Position numbers and translations under genes: made by a program. This document shows, one piece after another, positions 36,967-46,308 of a DNA stretch of 64,000 nt (the stretch's first letter is position 1; each line of letters starts with the position of its first letter). The notes beneath the pieces were generated by a model. It worked only from the letters and a program-made list of their open reading frames with translations. It searched no databases and had not been told where the DNA came from. The stretch is from assembly GCF_030708075.1 (NCBI RefSeq), contig NZ_CP117982.1, positions 1,951,513-2,015,512 on the forward strand, written 5' to 3'. The DNA comes from Candidatus Epulonipiscium viviparus (GTDB taxonomy: Bacteria > Bacillota > Clostridia > Lachnospirales > Cellulosilyticaceae).

Positions 36967-38178
36967 TTACATATCATCTGCTGCTGCCACGCCAGGAAGT
37001 ACTTTTCCTTCTAAATACTCAAGGCTTGCTCCGCCACCAGTAGAAATGTGTGTCATTTTATCAGCAAGACCTAAAAGGTTAACGGCACTCACAGAGTCGC
37101 CACCTCCAACAACGGTGATAGCATCAACGAGTTTTGCAAGTGATTCACCAACGGCAAGGGTACCTTTGTTAAAGTTTTCAAATTCGAATACACCCATAGG
37201 CCCATTCCAAACAACAGTCTTAGCACCTTCAAGAGCTTTTTGGAAGATCGCTATAGATTTTGGTCCAATATCGTATCCAGCCCATCCATCAGGAATTTCT
37301 TCTACAACTTTAAATTCAGTATCATTTTTGAATTCTTTTCCGACAACTGTATCAACAGGAAGAAGTAAATTTACGCCTTTGTCTTTGGCTTTTTGTAGCA
37401 TTTCACCAGCATATTCAACTTTGTCAGCCTCTAAAAGAGAGTTGCCAACAGGCTTGCCTTGAGCTTTCATAAATGTGTATGCCATACCGCCACCGATAAT
37501 TAATGTATCCACCTTATCCAAAAGATTATTGATTACACCAATTTTATCAGAAACTTTTGCTCCGCCAAGAATAGCAACAAAAGGACGAACAGGCTTTTCA
37601 ACTGCTCCACCTAAAAATTTGATTTCATTTTCCATTAGGTATCCAACGACATTTTGTTTGCAATATTGAGTGACACCAACATTTGAACAGTGAGCTCTGT
37701 GAGCAGTACCAAATGCGTCGTTAACAGAAATTTCATCGTCACAAAGTGCCGCAAGTTCTTTTGCAAAACCCTTCGCAGCTTCTGGATCTTTGGAATATTT
37801 TTCCTCTTCTGGTCTAAATCTAGTATTTTGAAGAAGCATTACTTCGCCGTCTTTTAAATCTTTTGCCATAGCCTGTGCAATTTCACCAGTAACGGTAGGG
37901 TCGTCAGCAAACTTAACAGGAACTCCTAAGTGTTTCGAAAGACTAACAGCAACAGGTTCTAGTGTAAGCTCTGGCTTTACAGTGCCCTTTGGTTTTCCTA
38001 AGTGAGAGCATAAAATAATTTTGGCACCGCCATCAATAAGCTTTTTAATAGTTGGGAGTGCACCAAGTATACGGTTTTCGTTTTGGATTACACCTTCTTT
38101 TAGAGGAACATTAAAGTCGCAACGTACTAATACTTTTTTACCTTTGATATCTTTTAAATTGTCAACCGATTTTTTCAT
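36967..38178 (-). CDS. pgk: Phosphoglycerate kinase
   Basis: This 403-residue enzyme makes ATP and 3-phosphoglycerate from 1,3-bisphosphoglycerate. The N-terminal substrate-binding block [12 protein letters not shown] and the ATP-domain block [12 protein letters not shown] are present. The C-terminal GGGDSVSA and [13 protein letters not shown] blocks complete the active site. It follows gap after a terminator-like hairpin and is followed by tpiA. Length is normal. Confidence 0.98.
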   Translation of the reverse strand: MKKSVDNLKDIKGKKVLVRCDFNVPLKEGVIQNENRILGALPTIKKLIDGGAKIILCSHLGKPKGTVKPELTLEPVAVSLSKHLGVPVKFADDPTVTGEIAQAMAKDLKDGEVMLLQNTRFRPEEEKYSKDPEAAKGFAKELAALCDDEISVNDAFGTAHRAHCSNVGVTQYCKQNVVGYLMENEIKFLGGAVEKPVRPFVAILGGAKVSDKIGVINNLLDKVDTLIIGGGMAYTFMKAQGKPVGNSLLEADKVEYAGEMLQKAKDKGVNLLLPVDTVVGKEFKNDTEFKVVEEIPDGWAGYDIGPKSIAIFQKALEGAKTVVWNGPMGVFEFENFNKGTLAVGESLAKLVDAITVVGGGDSVSAVNLLGLADKMTHISTGGGASLEYLEGKVLPGVAAADDM

Positions 38179-38221
38179 GTCATTCTCCTTTGATTAGGTA
38201 TTGATTGGTATTTAGATGACG

Positions 38222-38250
38222 AAAAAGATCCAGCCCCAAAGGACCGGACC
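38222..38250 (-). terminator. Terminator-like hairpin between gap and pgk
   Basis: On the minus strand GGTCCGGTCC pairs with GGGCTGGATC through wobble pairs around a 4-nt loop and is followed by TTTTT, 14 bp after gap. Partial termination would raise gap over pgk-tpiA-gpmI. Confidence 0.82.
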
Positions 38251-38264
38251 CTTTTTAGGACCAA

Positions 38265-39278
38265 TTATTTTAATTCTGCGAAGTATTTGATAGTTCTAAC
38301 CATGTTGCTAGTATAAGAATTTTCATTATCATACCAAGAAACAACTTTTACAAGAGAAGCGTTGTCGCATAATTCTTGTACTTTGGTTTGAGTAGAATCA
38401 AATAGTGAACCACAAGTGATTCCAACGATGTCACTAGATACTAATTCTTCATCAGCATAACCAAATGAAGGTGTTTCGTTTGCTTTCATAGCTTTATTAA
38501 TTTCATCTGCAGTAACTTTTTTCTCAACTACAGCAACAAGTTCGGTTAGTGAACCAGTAGCTACAGGAACTCTTTGAGCAGCTCCGTCGAGTTTTTTATT
38601 AAGTTCAGGAATAACCAAGCCGATTGCTTTTGCAGCACCAGTTGAGTTTGGAACAATGTTAAACGCGGCAGCTCTAGCACGTCTTAAGTCACCTTTTGGA
38701 TGAGGTCCATCAAGAGTCATTTGATCACCTGTAAGAGCGTGAATAGTAGTCATGAAACCTTTTTTGATAGGAGCTAAGTCGTTAAGAGCTTTTGCCATAG
38801 GAGCTAGACAATTTGTAGTACAAGAAGCTGCAGAAATAATTGTATCAGTTGTTTTTAATGTGCCTTCGTTAACTCCAAATACAATTGTTGGAAGGTCATC
38901 ACCGGCTGGAGCAGAAATAATAACTTTTTTAGCTCCTGCATCGATATGAGCTTGAGATTTTGCTTTTGAAGTATAAAAGCCAGTACATTCAAGTACAACG
39001 TCTACACCAAGTTTACCCCAAGGGAGGTTTTTAGCATCTCTTTCAGCATAAATTTTGATTTCGTTGCCGTCAACAACGATAGAATCTGCTTTAGCGCTAA
39101 CTTTATCTGCTAAGTTGTATCTACCTTGAGCAGTGTCATACTTTAATAAATGAGCAAGCATTTTAGGATCTGTTAAGTCGTTGATTGCAACTACTTCATA
39201 TCCTTCCGCACCGAACATTTGTCTAAACGCAAGTCTACCAATTCTTCCAAAACCATTAATTGCTACTTTTACTGCCAT
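38265..39278 (-). CDS. gap: Glyceraldehyde-3-phosphate dehydrogenase
   Basis: This 337-residue enzyme oxidises glyceraldehyde 3-phosphate to 1,3-bisphosphoglycerate. The NAD motif [13 protein letters not shown] is at the N-terminus and the catalytic Cys in [12 protein letters not shown] near residue 152. The later [14 protein letters not shown] block is also typical. Asp in the NDL stretch near residue 33 favours NAD over NADP. It heads the glycolytic cluster, with a GGAGG site and a structured leader. Confidence 0.98.
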   Translation of the reverse strand: MAVKVAINGFGRIGRLAFRQMFGAEGYEVVAINDLTDPKMLAHLLKYDTAQGRYNLADKVSAKADSIVVDGNEIKIYAERDAKNLPWGKLGVDVVLECTGFYTSKAKSQAHIDAGAKKVIISAPAGDDLPTIVFGVNEGTLKTTDTIISAASCTTNCLAPMAKALNDLAPIKKGFMTTIHALTGDQMTLDGPHPKGDLRRARAAAFNIVPNSTGAAKAIGLVIPELNKKLDGAAQRVPVATGSLTELVAVVEKKVTADEINKAMKANETPSFGYADEELVSSDIVGITCGSLFDSTQTKVQELCDNASLVKVVSWYDNENSYTSNMVRTIKYFAELK

Positions 39279-39326
39279 TTAAAAAATCCTCCTTAAAAAA
39301 TTAAAATTAATTGATGATGTTCTTCT

Positions 39327-39349
39327 ACCGCAATTGGGTGAATTGCAGT
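39327..39349 (-). promoter_or_regulatory. Hairpin in the gap 5' leader
   Basis: On the minus strand ACTGCAATT and AATTGCGGT pair over 9 bp (one wobble) around a 5-nt loop. It lies between the candidate promoter and the ribosome site and has no T-run, so it may stabilise the gap mRNA or bind a regulator. Confidence 0.55.
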
Positions 39350-39368
39350 AAAAATTTAAACCTTAATT

Positions 39369-39398
39369 AGCATAGCATAAGTTATCCAAAATAATCAA
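39369..39398 (-). promoter_or_regulatory. Candidate promoter of gap
   Basis: On the minus strand TTGATT (39393-39398) and TATGCT (39369-39374) are 18 bp apart. A second TATGCT lies 13 bp from the -35. Confidence 0.45.
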
Positions 39399-39484
39399 GG
39401 AGTTTGAGGAATTTTTTTTAATTCAAAATTACACAATATTTTACAACAAACTAGTATCGAATATCAGAATTTATAAATTTGCAA

Positions 39485-39505
39485 ACCTTTATAAGTTATA
39501 AAGGT
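39485..39505. promoter_or_regulatory. Perfect 21-bp palindrome, possible operator
   Basis: ACCTTTATAA and TTATAAAGGT flank a single central G, a perfect inverted repeat with a 1-nt centre. It lies upstream of the candidate gap promoter and downstream of the GH2 gene. With no loop it fits a dimeric repressor site better than a terminator, and no T-run follows it on either strand. Confidence 0.5.
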
Positions 39506-39598
39506 AGATTGTGAACAACAGCGTGGCAAAAAGGGACATAGTCTAACTTCTATATAATTTTTGCAAATATTTATATTTATTTATCATGATTTGCGGAG

Positions 39599-41281
39599 TT
39601 ATTCAAAATAATTACCGTATTGGTTAAAAATATTTTTTACAACATCATAAGCAAGTTTTGGACGTCGATATTCATCAACAATCCCTTTGTTATTATGAAG
39701 CCTTCCGCGTTCTTTAAACCAACCAGCACTCACTTGACAGTCGCAGTATTGCCATATAAATACTCCAGTGCAAGCCGCATTTTCTAGCATCGGCGTAATT
39801 TGTTTAGCAATGATGTCTGCTTGTCCCTCTTCGGACCACTTTTCTTTAGAACGCTGGCGATATCCATAAATGGCACCGCAGCCGATCTCGCTTACGATAA
39901 ATGGTTTAACTTTTCCGGCAGTATCGTTGGCATAGTTAATGTGCTTTTGCAAAACTTCTGCAACATCTCCAGGAAGATACCATAGAGGATACATATTATT
40001 TGAAACTACTGTAGGATAGGCAAAACAGATGTCTTTGTAGTGTTTGTTGCTTGCAAAAGTATTTGGACGAGATGGATCCAAAATTTGCAGTTGCTCGAGC
40101 TGTATTTTGTGATAGCTAGCATAAGGTTCTTTTTGGCTGATGCATTCGTTGAGGACTCCCCAAATGAAAATGCTAGGGTGATTGTAGTGGCAGTCGACCA
40201 TCTCGTTGATGCAAGAAATAGATTGAGGCATAAAATTGGGATTGTCCATATCCTCTTCCTTAAAGCCACGTGCGTGAGCCTCTTCCCAGACCAAAATTCC
40301 GGCTTCATCACACAAGTCAAGGAATAATTCATCATTTGGATAATGCGAAGTTCTAATGGCATTTGCACCCATGTCCTTAATTTGCTCGATATCATGAACC
40401 ATTGAAGCATAAGGCAAAGAGCAGCCAAATTCTGGATGATCTTCGTGGCGATTAAATCCCTTAATTCTGATGCGTTTGCCATTCAATAAAATTTGGTTGC
40501 CGTCTAATGTAATTTCTCTAAACCCGACTGTTTCGATTAAATCATCGTGAATTTCTTTGTCGACAATGATCCAAGTTTTGAGCAGGTATAAATTTGGCGA
40601 TTCCATATCCCAAGGCAAAACATTAGGGAACTCAAATTCATTTTCTAGCTCGGTTAAAGAATTTTTGAGAAATACGGTTGATTCGGAGCCAAACCCGCCA
40701 AGAATAGTTTCTAGCATAAAATCGATATTTCCAAGGATGTCTTGGTCAGAAACATTTTCTACAATTACACGAATTTTAGCAGTCCAAAGATCGCCTTTTT
40801 TTACAGGGGTAAAATACAAGTTTCTAATATACAAACTCTGCAGTCGTTCAATAACAACGCCGCGTGTGATGCCACCATAGGTCATATAGTCGTTTTCTTT
40901 ATGAAGAACAGAATCTGAGTTGAATCTATTATCAACTTCTACTTTTAATATGTGGTTGCCTTCGTCGAGATCTTTGATAACAACTTCAAAAGGAGTATAG
41001 GCGTTGTAGTGGAAGGTGACAAATTGGTCGTCAATATAAACTTTGGCAGTGTGGCTAACACCTTTAAAAACAAGTCTGATACTGCCACCAGCATAAAAAT
41101 TTTTATAAAAAGTGCCGCTGCCTCTATAATTCAAAAAGTCGGGATGTTTTTCTAAACAAGAAGGAACATAAATTTGATAGCTCTTGCCTTTATGTTCTCC
41201 TTCATTTGGTATATAATTCCAAAATGTGTTGCTCAGTATCTCATAATTTCTACAAACATTAGTTTTGAATGCACGAATCAT
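39599..41281 (-). CDS. GH2 glycosidase, beta-glucuronidase-like
   Basis: This 560-residue cytoplasmic enzyme has the GH2 order: jelly-roll domain (1-150), Ig-like domain (about 150-260) and TIM barrel (about 265-555). The acid/base is Glu379 in WGVLNE and the nucleophile Glu465 in VSEIG. An NNK triplet at 530-532, followed by GIVDEYRRPK, matches the NxK motif that binds the carboxylate of uronic acids in beta-glucuronidases. A uronidase activity is therefore more likely than plain beta-galactosidase. It lies 45 bp behind trpA with its own AAAAGGAG site and no visible promoter or terminator between them. Confidence 0.88.
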   Translation of the reverse strand: MIRAFKTNVCRNYEILSNTFWNYIPNEGEHKGKSYQIYVPSCLEKHPDFLNYRGSGTFYKNFYAGGSIRLVFKGVSHTAKVYIDDQFVTFHYNAYTPFEVVIKDLDEGNHILKVEVDNRFNSDSVLHKENDYMTYGGITRGVVIERLQSLYIRNLYFTPVKKGDLWTAKIRVIVENVSDQDILGNIDFMLETILGGFGSESTVFLKNSLTELENEFEFPNVLPWDMESPNLYLLKTWIIVDKEIHDDLIETVGFREITLDGNQILLNGKRIRIKGFNRHEDHPEFGCSLPYASMVHDIEQIKDMGANAIRTSHYPNDELFLDLCDEAGILVWEEAHARGFKEEDMDNPNFMPQSISCINEMVDCHYNHPSIFIWGVLNECISQKEPYASYHKIQLEQLQILDPSRPNTFASNKHYKDICFAYPTVVSNNMYPLWYLPGDVAEVLQKHINYANDTAGKVKPFIVSEIGCGAIYGYRQRSKEKWSEEGQADIIAKQITPMLENAACTGVFIWQYCDCQVSAGWFKERGRLHNNKGIVDEYRRPKLAYDVVKNIFNQYGNYFE

Positions 41282-41326
41282 AGTAAATAACTCCTTTTAT
41301 ATAAAATTTTGAGAAGTAAAAATATG

Positions 41327-42088
41327 TTATTTGATAGCATTTTTCATTACTCTAACATATTCTTCCACATAATCAGGTGAATTTATACCATGTTCTTCTA
41401 TAATTTTTACGATTGCACTGCCGACAATAACTCCGTCTGAGATTTCGCTCATTTGTTTCGCTTGCTGTGGTGTCGAAATGCCAAATCCAATCATGCAAGG
41501 AACATCGGTAATTTGTTTAACTTTTGAAATGATTGCTCCAATGTCGGTTGTTAGTGTATCGCGAACGCCTGTTACGCCTAATGAAGAAACGCAATACAAA
41601 AAGCCTTCTGCCTCTTTGGCAATTTTGGCAAGACGAGCTTCTGATGTTAAGGCGATCAGCGAAATTAATTTGATGTTATGAGCAGCGCACTCTTCGTATA
41701 TTTCATGTTTCTCTTCATATGGCAGATCGGGTACGATTATTGCACAGACTCCGGTTTCGTTACATTGTTCCATAAACTTAGCAGCACCATAGGTAAAAAT
41801 TGGATTGATATACGTCATAATTGCAAGCGGAACGGTAACTTCGGATTTGATGCTTCGTAGCATATCGAAAATAGCATCGGTTGTAACTCCATTTGCTAGG
41901 GCACGCATTGTGGCTCTTTGAATAATAGGTCCTTCTGCAACAGGATCAGAGAAGGGAAGTCCGATTTCGATTAGGTCCGCACCAGCTTTTTGCATTCTAA
42001 GAATGAGCTCTCGCGATGTGGCAAGGTCAGGGTCTCCAGCTGTTATAAATGGAATGAAAGCCTTTGTGGCAAAGTTAAAATTTTTCAT
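41327..42088 (-). CDS. trpA: Tryptophan synthase alpha subunit
   Basis: This 253-residue TIM barrel splits indole-3-glycerol phosphate into indole and glyceraldehyde 3-phosphate and passes indole to TrpB. FITAGDPD near the N-terminus and LIEIGLPFSDPVAEGPIIQ carry the catalytic Glu and Asp. The phosphate-binding GFGIS and GVIVGSAIV segments are present. It starts 3 bp after trpB. Confidence 0.97.
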   Translation of the reverse strand: MKNFNFATKAFIPFITAGDPDLATSRELILRMQKAGADLIEIGLPFSDPVAEGPIIQRATMRALANGVTTDAIFDMLRSIKSEVTVPLAIMTYINPIFTYGAAKFMEQCNETGVCAIIVPDLPYEEKHEIYEECAAHNIKLISLIALTSEARLAKIAKEAEGFLYCVSSLGVTGVRDTLTTDIGAIISKVKQITDVPCMIGFGISTPQQAKQMSEISDGVIVGSAIVKIIEEHGINSPDYVEEYVRVMKNAIK

Positions 42089-42091
42089 AAT

Positions 42092-43270
42092 TTATTCCTC
42101 CAAGTTTATGCCTTGATATTTTGCAACCATGGCAACATCTTTGTCGCCACGTCCAGAAATTGTGATTACTATGATATCTTCGTGGGTCATGTCCTTTGCG
42201 ATCTGTATGGCTAAAGCAACGGCGTGAGCACTTTCTATTGCAGGAATCACGCCCTCCATTTTGGATAAATAGTAAAATGCGGCAACAGATTCGTCGTCTG
42301 ATATAGGCACGTAGGTTGCGCGGCCCAAATCGTGTAGATGCGCATGTTCTGGACCAATTCCTGGGTAGTCTAGTCCTGCAGAAATCGAGTGTACAGGTGC
42401 AATCTGTCCATAATTATCTTGGCAAAAGAACGTCTTCATTCCATGAAATATTCCGACAGAACCTTTATTTACAGATGCGGCGTGAAATGGGGTGTGGATA
42501 CCTTCTCCTGCAGCTTCCGCGGCAAAAAGCTTAACGTTGGCATCGTCGATAAATGTATAAAACGTTCCGATAGCATTGCTCCCACCCCCGACACAGGCAA
42601 CAACAGCATTGGGTAGTCTCCCCTCGGCTTCAAAAATTTGTGACTTGATTTCTTCTCCGATAACTTTTTGAAAATCCCGCACGATTAGCGGAAAAGGATG
42701 TGGCCCAACAACTGATCCCATTACATAGTGAGTGTCCGCAATTCTAGAAACCCACTCTCGAAGCGTTTCGTTGACAGCATCTTTGAGAGTTTGGGTGCCG
42801 CTGGTTACCGGGTGAACAGTAGCTCCTAATAGTTCCATTCGAAAAACGTTGAGTGCTTGCCTTTGCGTATCTTCTTTACCCATAAATATTTCGCATTCCA
42901 TGCCCATAAGTGCTGCTACTGTGGCAGTGGCAACTCCATGCTGACCTGCACCAGTTTCTGCAATGACACGAGTTTTACCCATCTTCTTTGCGAGTAACAT
43001 TTGTCCGATAACATTGTTGATTTTATGTGAACCAGTGTGATTTAAATCTTCACGCTTTAAATAAATTTTGGGACCGCCAAGATCTTTTGTCATCCTTTCT
43101 GCAAAATATAGAGACGAAGGTCTGTTGGCATAATGCTTCGATAGATACTGTAGCTCTTTGCAAAATTGCGGATCATCCTTATAATGGTTATATGCCTTCT
43201 CTAACTCATCTAGTGCGCTCATCAAGGTTTCTGGAATAAATTGCCCTCCAAAATTACCATATCTACTCAT
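42092..43270 (-). CDS. trpB: Tryptophan synthase beta subunit
   Basis: This 392-residue PLP enzyme joins indole and serine. The start is ATG 43270 ([17 protein letters not shown]), after an AAAAGGAG site; a longer frame reaches into trpF without a ribosome site. The PLP lysine is in HTGSHKINN, the GGGSNAIG phosphate loop is intact, and [11 protein letters not shown] supplies the catalytic Glu. Short type (TrpB1) with trpA directly behind it. Confidence 0.97.
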   Translation of the reverse strand: MSRYGNFGGQFIPETLMSALDELEKAYNHYKDDPQFCKELQYLSKHYANRPSSLYFAERMTKDLGGPKIYLKREDLNHTGSHKINNVIGQMLLAKKMGKTRVIAETGAGQHGVATATVAALMGMECEIFMGKEDTQRQALNVFRMELLGATVHPVTSGTQTLKDAVNETLREWVSRIADTHYVMGSVVGPHPFPLIVRDFQKVIGEEIKSQIFEAEGRLPNAVVACVGGGSNAIGTFYTFIDDANVKLFAAEAAGEGIHTPFHAASVNKGSVGIFHGMKTFFCQDNYGQIAPVHSISAGLDYPGIGPEHAHLHDLGRATYVPISDDESVAAFYYLSKMEGVIPAIESAHAVALAIQIAKDMTHEDIIVITISGRGDKDVAMVAKYQGINLEE

Positions 43271-43271
43271 A

Positions 43272-43898
43272 TTATTTCTCCTTTTTTGCTGCAGCAAGTG
43301 TGTGCCTACAATGTAATATTATATTTTTTATTTTATCATAATTTTTGACGCCATCGATTTCGACGCCAGAGTTTATATCAAGTGCAAATGGGTTCGCCGA
43401 AATGGCTGAATCAATGTTGTTGATGTTTAAACCTCCAGCCAAAAAAATCTTGTGCTTCGTTGCTGGAATTAGGGTATAGTCAAACGTTTTGCCAACGCCA
43501 CCATAGCTATTTTCATGAAATGTATCTAATAGTAAATAGTCGCATGATAACTCATCGGCGGCAAGGATTTGCGCGGTGCTTTTTACTCGTACTGCCTTAA
43601 TAATAGGTTTATCTGTCAAAGATTTTAAGTTGTTAATATATTCTGAAGTTTCGTCACCATGAAGTTGGATAAAGTCGATTGCAGAGTCTGCTGCAGCAGC
43701 AATGAAGTCTAGGTCTGCATTGACAAAAACTCCAACGGTTGCAACATCTGCTGCGAGCTCGGCCTTTATGGTGACTGCATCTGCCAGAGTAATTCGTCTC
43801 TTGCTAGGTGCAAAGATAAATCCGATATAATCAGGTTTAAATTCATTGATAGCTCGGAGGTCTTGGGTAGATGTAATTCCACAAATTTTAATTTTCAT
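43272..43898 (-). CDS. trpF: Phosphoribosylanthranilate isomerase
   Basis: This 208-residue TIM barrel performs the Amadori rearrangement of PRA to Cd[13 protein letters not shown] contains the catalytic Cys, and the late [18 protein letters not shown] holds the Asp and phosphate loop. It overlaps trpC by 11 bases and ends 1 bp before the trpB ATG, so translation is coupled. Confidence 0.95.
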   Translation of the reverse strand: MKIKICGITSTQDLRAINEFKPDYIGFIFAPSKRRITLADAVTIKAELAADVATVGVFVNADLDFIAAAADSAIDFIQLHGDETSEYINNLKSLTDKPIIKAVRVKSTAQILAADELSCDYLLLDTFHENSYGGVGKTFDYTLIPATKHKIFLAGGLNINNIDSAISANPFALDINSGVEIDGVKNYDKIKNIILHCRHTLAAAKKEK

Positions 43899-44673
43899 GG
43901 CAACCCTTCAATTCGTTTAAGATACGTGTTTTATCGGTTTGCTTGACTAAAGTTTCGCCAATCAATACGGCATTGACATGAGCAGCTTCTAATATTTCAA
44001 CATCAGTGCGGGTGCGAATGCCGCTCTCAGCTACAAAAACTATATCTGCTGGGACCAATGCGCGCAATGCAACGGAGGTGTTGATATCTACATTGAAAGT
44101 TTTTAGATCTCGATTGTTGACACCTATAATCTCTGCGCCGGCAGCCAAGGCTCGCGAAACTTCTGTTGCATCATGAGTTTCAACTAAGGCATCTAGTTGT
44201 AAAGACTTTGCAATAGCAAGATATTCTGCAAGCGCGGCATCGTCAAGTGCTGAGCAGATGAGCAATACTGCACTAGCACCATCAACTTTTGCCTGATAAA
44301 TTTGATATGGATCAATTATAAAATCTTTCTTTAACAGAGGAATTTTTACGATTCTGCTTATTTGAGCCAAATATTGGGAGCTGCCTAAAAAAAATTCGGG
44401 TTCTGTAAGCACCGATATGGCTGCTGCACCTGCGATTTCATAGTCGATTGCTATTTGTTTATAATCGAAATCAGCGACCATAATTCCTTTGGATGGGGAA
44501 GCTTTTTTCACTTCACAAATGAAATTGATAGCATCCATATTGGAGATTGCTGCTTTAAAACTGGGTTTGGCTGGAGCGGCAGCGGCTAATTCGCGAACCG
44601 TTGACTCGGGAGTTTTTAATTTTTCGGCATCAACCCTAAGTTTTGTGGCTTGCAAAATTTTATCTAAAATCAT
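43888..44673 (-). CDS. trpC: Indole-3-glycerol phosphate synthase
   Basis: This 261-residue enzyme closes the indole ring. FICEVKKASPSKG carries the catalytic Lys, LLKKDFIIDPYQI the second, and the EIIGVNNRDLKTF and VAESGI blocks complete the barrel. It starts 3 bp after trpD and overlaps trpF. Confidence 0.96.
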   Translation of the reverse strand: MILDKILQATKLRVDAEKLKTPESTVRELAAAAPAKPSFKAAISNMDAINFICEVKKASPSKGIMVADFDYKQIAIDYEIAGAAAISVLTEPEFFLGSSQYLAQISRIVKIPLLKKDFIIDPYQIYQAKVDGASAVLLICSALDDAALAEYLAIAKSLQLDALVETHDATEVSRALAAGAEIIGVNNRDLKTFNVDINTSVALRALVPADIVFVAESGIRTRTDVEILEAAHVNAVLIGETLVKQTDKTRILNELKGCHEN

Positions 44674-44676
44674 TAT

Positions 44677-45687
44677 CTATACCCTCCCGTTACTCATTTT
44701 AATTAGTTCGTTTAATTTTTCAATAGCTTGCCCGTTATCAATCGCTGCAGTAGCAAGTTCTACGCCTGCAGAAATGCTAATATCAAGTGCAACATAAAGT
44801 GCAAGTGCAGTATTGAGTATGACAACGTCGCGTTTTGGACCTCGTTCGATTCCCGCAAGGATGTCTCTAGTGATTTGAGCATTTTCTGTTGCATCGCCAC
44901 CCACTAAATCAGCCATTTCGCAAAAATTAAAGCCAAAGTCACGTGGGTCCAAATAGTATGATGTGAGATTGTTATTCTTTATTTCGCAAACATAGGTGAG
45001 ATCTGTGAGTGTGGCTTCGTCGAGACCATCTTTGCCATGAATGACTAGTGCGCGCTTGATGCCTAAATTGTTGAGCACTTCTGCAAGAGGAACAACCAGC
45101 TTTTCGTCGTATACACCCATTACTTGAAAAGAAGCGAATGCGGGGTTAATGAGAGGTCCAAGTATATTAAAAACGGTGCGAATCCCCATTTTTTTGCGAG
45201 CGGAAGCCACATGTTTCATAGATGAATGAAATAATGGTGCAAACATAAATGTGATGCCAGTGTTCATAAGAACTTTGTGTGCATCTTCCGCGAGATTGAT
45301 ATTGACACCGAGTGCCTCCAAAACATCTGCAGAACCGCTTTTGCTGGAAACACTGCGATTGCCATGCTTTGCAACTCGGACACCACAGGCAGCTGCTACC
45401 AATGCTGTAGTCGTAGAAATATTAAATGTGTTGGTGTTATCGCCACCGGTGCCAACAATATCAAGCACATCAGAATCGGTGGGTACTTTAAGTGCTCGAT
45501 TTCTGAGAATTCTTGCAAAGGCGGTGATTTCTTCAGAAGTTTCACCTTTGATGCGAAGCGCAGTGAGAAATGTTGCTATTTTAACTTCATCAACTTTGCC
45601 TGTCATTATATCCGTCATTGCGGCAGTGGCAAGGTCTGCATGTAAATTTTGGCCGTTCAAAAGTTTTCGTATTGCTTGATCAATCAT
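44677..45687 (-). CDS. trpD: Anthranilate phosphoribosyltransferase
   Basis: This 336-residue enzyme transfers phosphoribose from PRPP to anthranilate. The PRPP-binding loop is DIVGTGGDNTNTFNIST, and the KHGNRSVSSKSGSADVLE block binds anthranilate and Mg. Fold and length are those of stand-alone TrpD; it is not fused to TrpG here. Confidence 0.97.
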   Translation of the reverse strand: MIDQAIRKLLNGQNLHADLATAAMTDIMTGKVDEVKIATFLTALRIKGETSEEITAFARILRNRALKVPTDSDVLDIVGTGGDNTNTFNISTTTALVAAACGVRVAKHGNRSVSSKSGSADVLEALGVNINLAEDAHKVLMNTGITFMFAPLFHSSMKHVASARKKMGIRTVFNILGPLINPAFASFQVMGVYDEKLVVPLAEVLNNLGIKRALVIHGKDGLDEATLTDLTYVCEIKNNNLTSYYLDPRDFGFNFCEMADLVGGDATENAQITRDILAGIERGPKRDVVILNTALALYVALDISISAGVELATAAIDNGQAIEKLNELIKMSNGRV

Positions 45688-45705
45688 AATATATACTCCT
45701 AAAAT

Positions 45706-46299
45706 TTATTTATTTAAAGTCTGTGTGTCTAAAAAATTTTGGATCATGGCATCTCCATCTATAGTCAAAATTGATTCAGGATGAAATTGTAGACCGTATA
45801 TCTCATAATTTACATGTTTGACAGCCATCACTTCATTATCATTAGCAGTGGCAATGACGTGCAAACATTCGGGTAAATTTGTACCAATTAGAGAATGGTA
45901 TCGTCCAACTTTAATTTTCGAAGGCAAATTTTTAAATAGCTTGTTGTCATTATTAACATTTATTATGCTCGACTTTCCGTGCATTAATTCAGGAGCATAA
46001 GTTACATCTCCTCCAAAGGCTTCGCAAATCGCTTGGTGCCCAAGACATACACCCAATATAGGAGTGTTGGAAATGTTAGGATAAGCAACAGTTGCAGCTT
46101 GTACTAGGGCTTCGCAAATCCCCGCATCTGCAGGTTTGCCAGGGCCTGGAGATAAGACAATATGACTGGGATTTAACTCGATAATTTCGTCTATTGTTAT
46201 ATCGTCATTTCGTTTAACTAAAATGTTGTCGTCATATTTTCCAAACATTTGTACTAAATTGTAGGTAAAACTATCATAATTATCAATTATTAAAATCAT
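45706..46299 (-). CDS. trpG: Anthranilate/aminodeoxychorismate synthase glutaminase subunit
   Basis: This 197-residue class I glutamine amidotransferase supplies ammonia to TrpE. The triad is visible: Cys in LGVCLGHQAI, His and Glu in QFHPES. The N-terminal IIDNYDSFTYNLVQ is canonical. In many Firmicutes the same subunit also serves folate synthesis (PabA); the trp context favours TrpG. Confidence 0.96.
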   Translation of the reverse strand: MILIIDNYDSFTYNLVQMFGKYDDNILVKRNDDITIDEIIELNPSHIVLSPGPGKPADAGICEALVQAATVAYPNISNTPILGVCLGHQAICEAFGGDVTYAPELMHGKSSIINVNNDNKLFKNLPSKIKVGRYHSLIGTNLPECLHVIATANDNEVMAVKHVNYEIYGLQFHPESILTIDGDAMIQNFLDTQTLNK

Positions 46300-46308
46300 G
46301 GCAACCTC

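Larger units (their letters stand above)
39279..39598. other. Intergenic region holding gap promoter, leader hairpin and a palindrome
   Basis: This 320-bp AT-rich stretch separates gap from the GH2 gene on its right, both leftward. It contains a leader hairpin (39327-39349), a candidate gap promoter (39369-39398) and a perfect palindrome (39485-39505). No open frame with a ribosome site is seen. Confidence 0.6.

Noticed and set aside
36731-37462. 243-codon plus-strand open frame
   Set aside because: It runs antisense to tpiA and pgk, both certain genes; it is a codon-bias shadow with no ribosome site.
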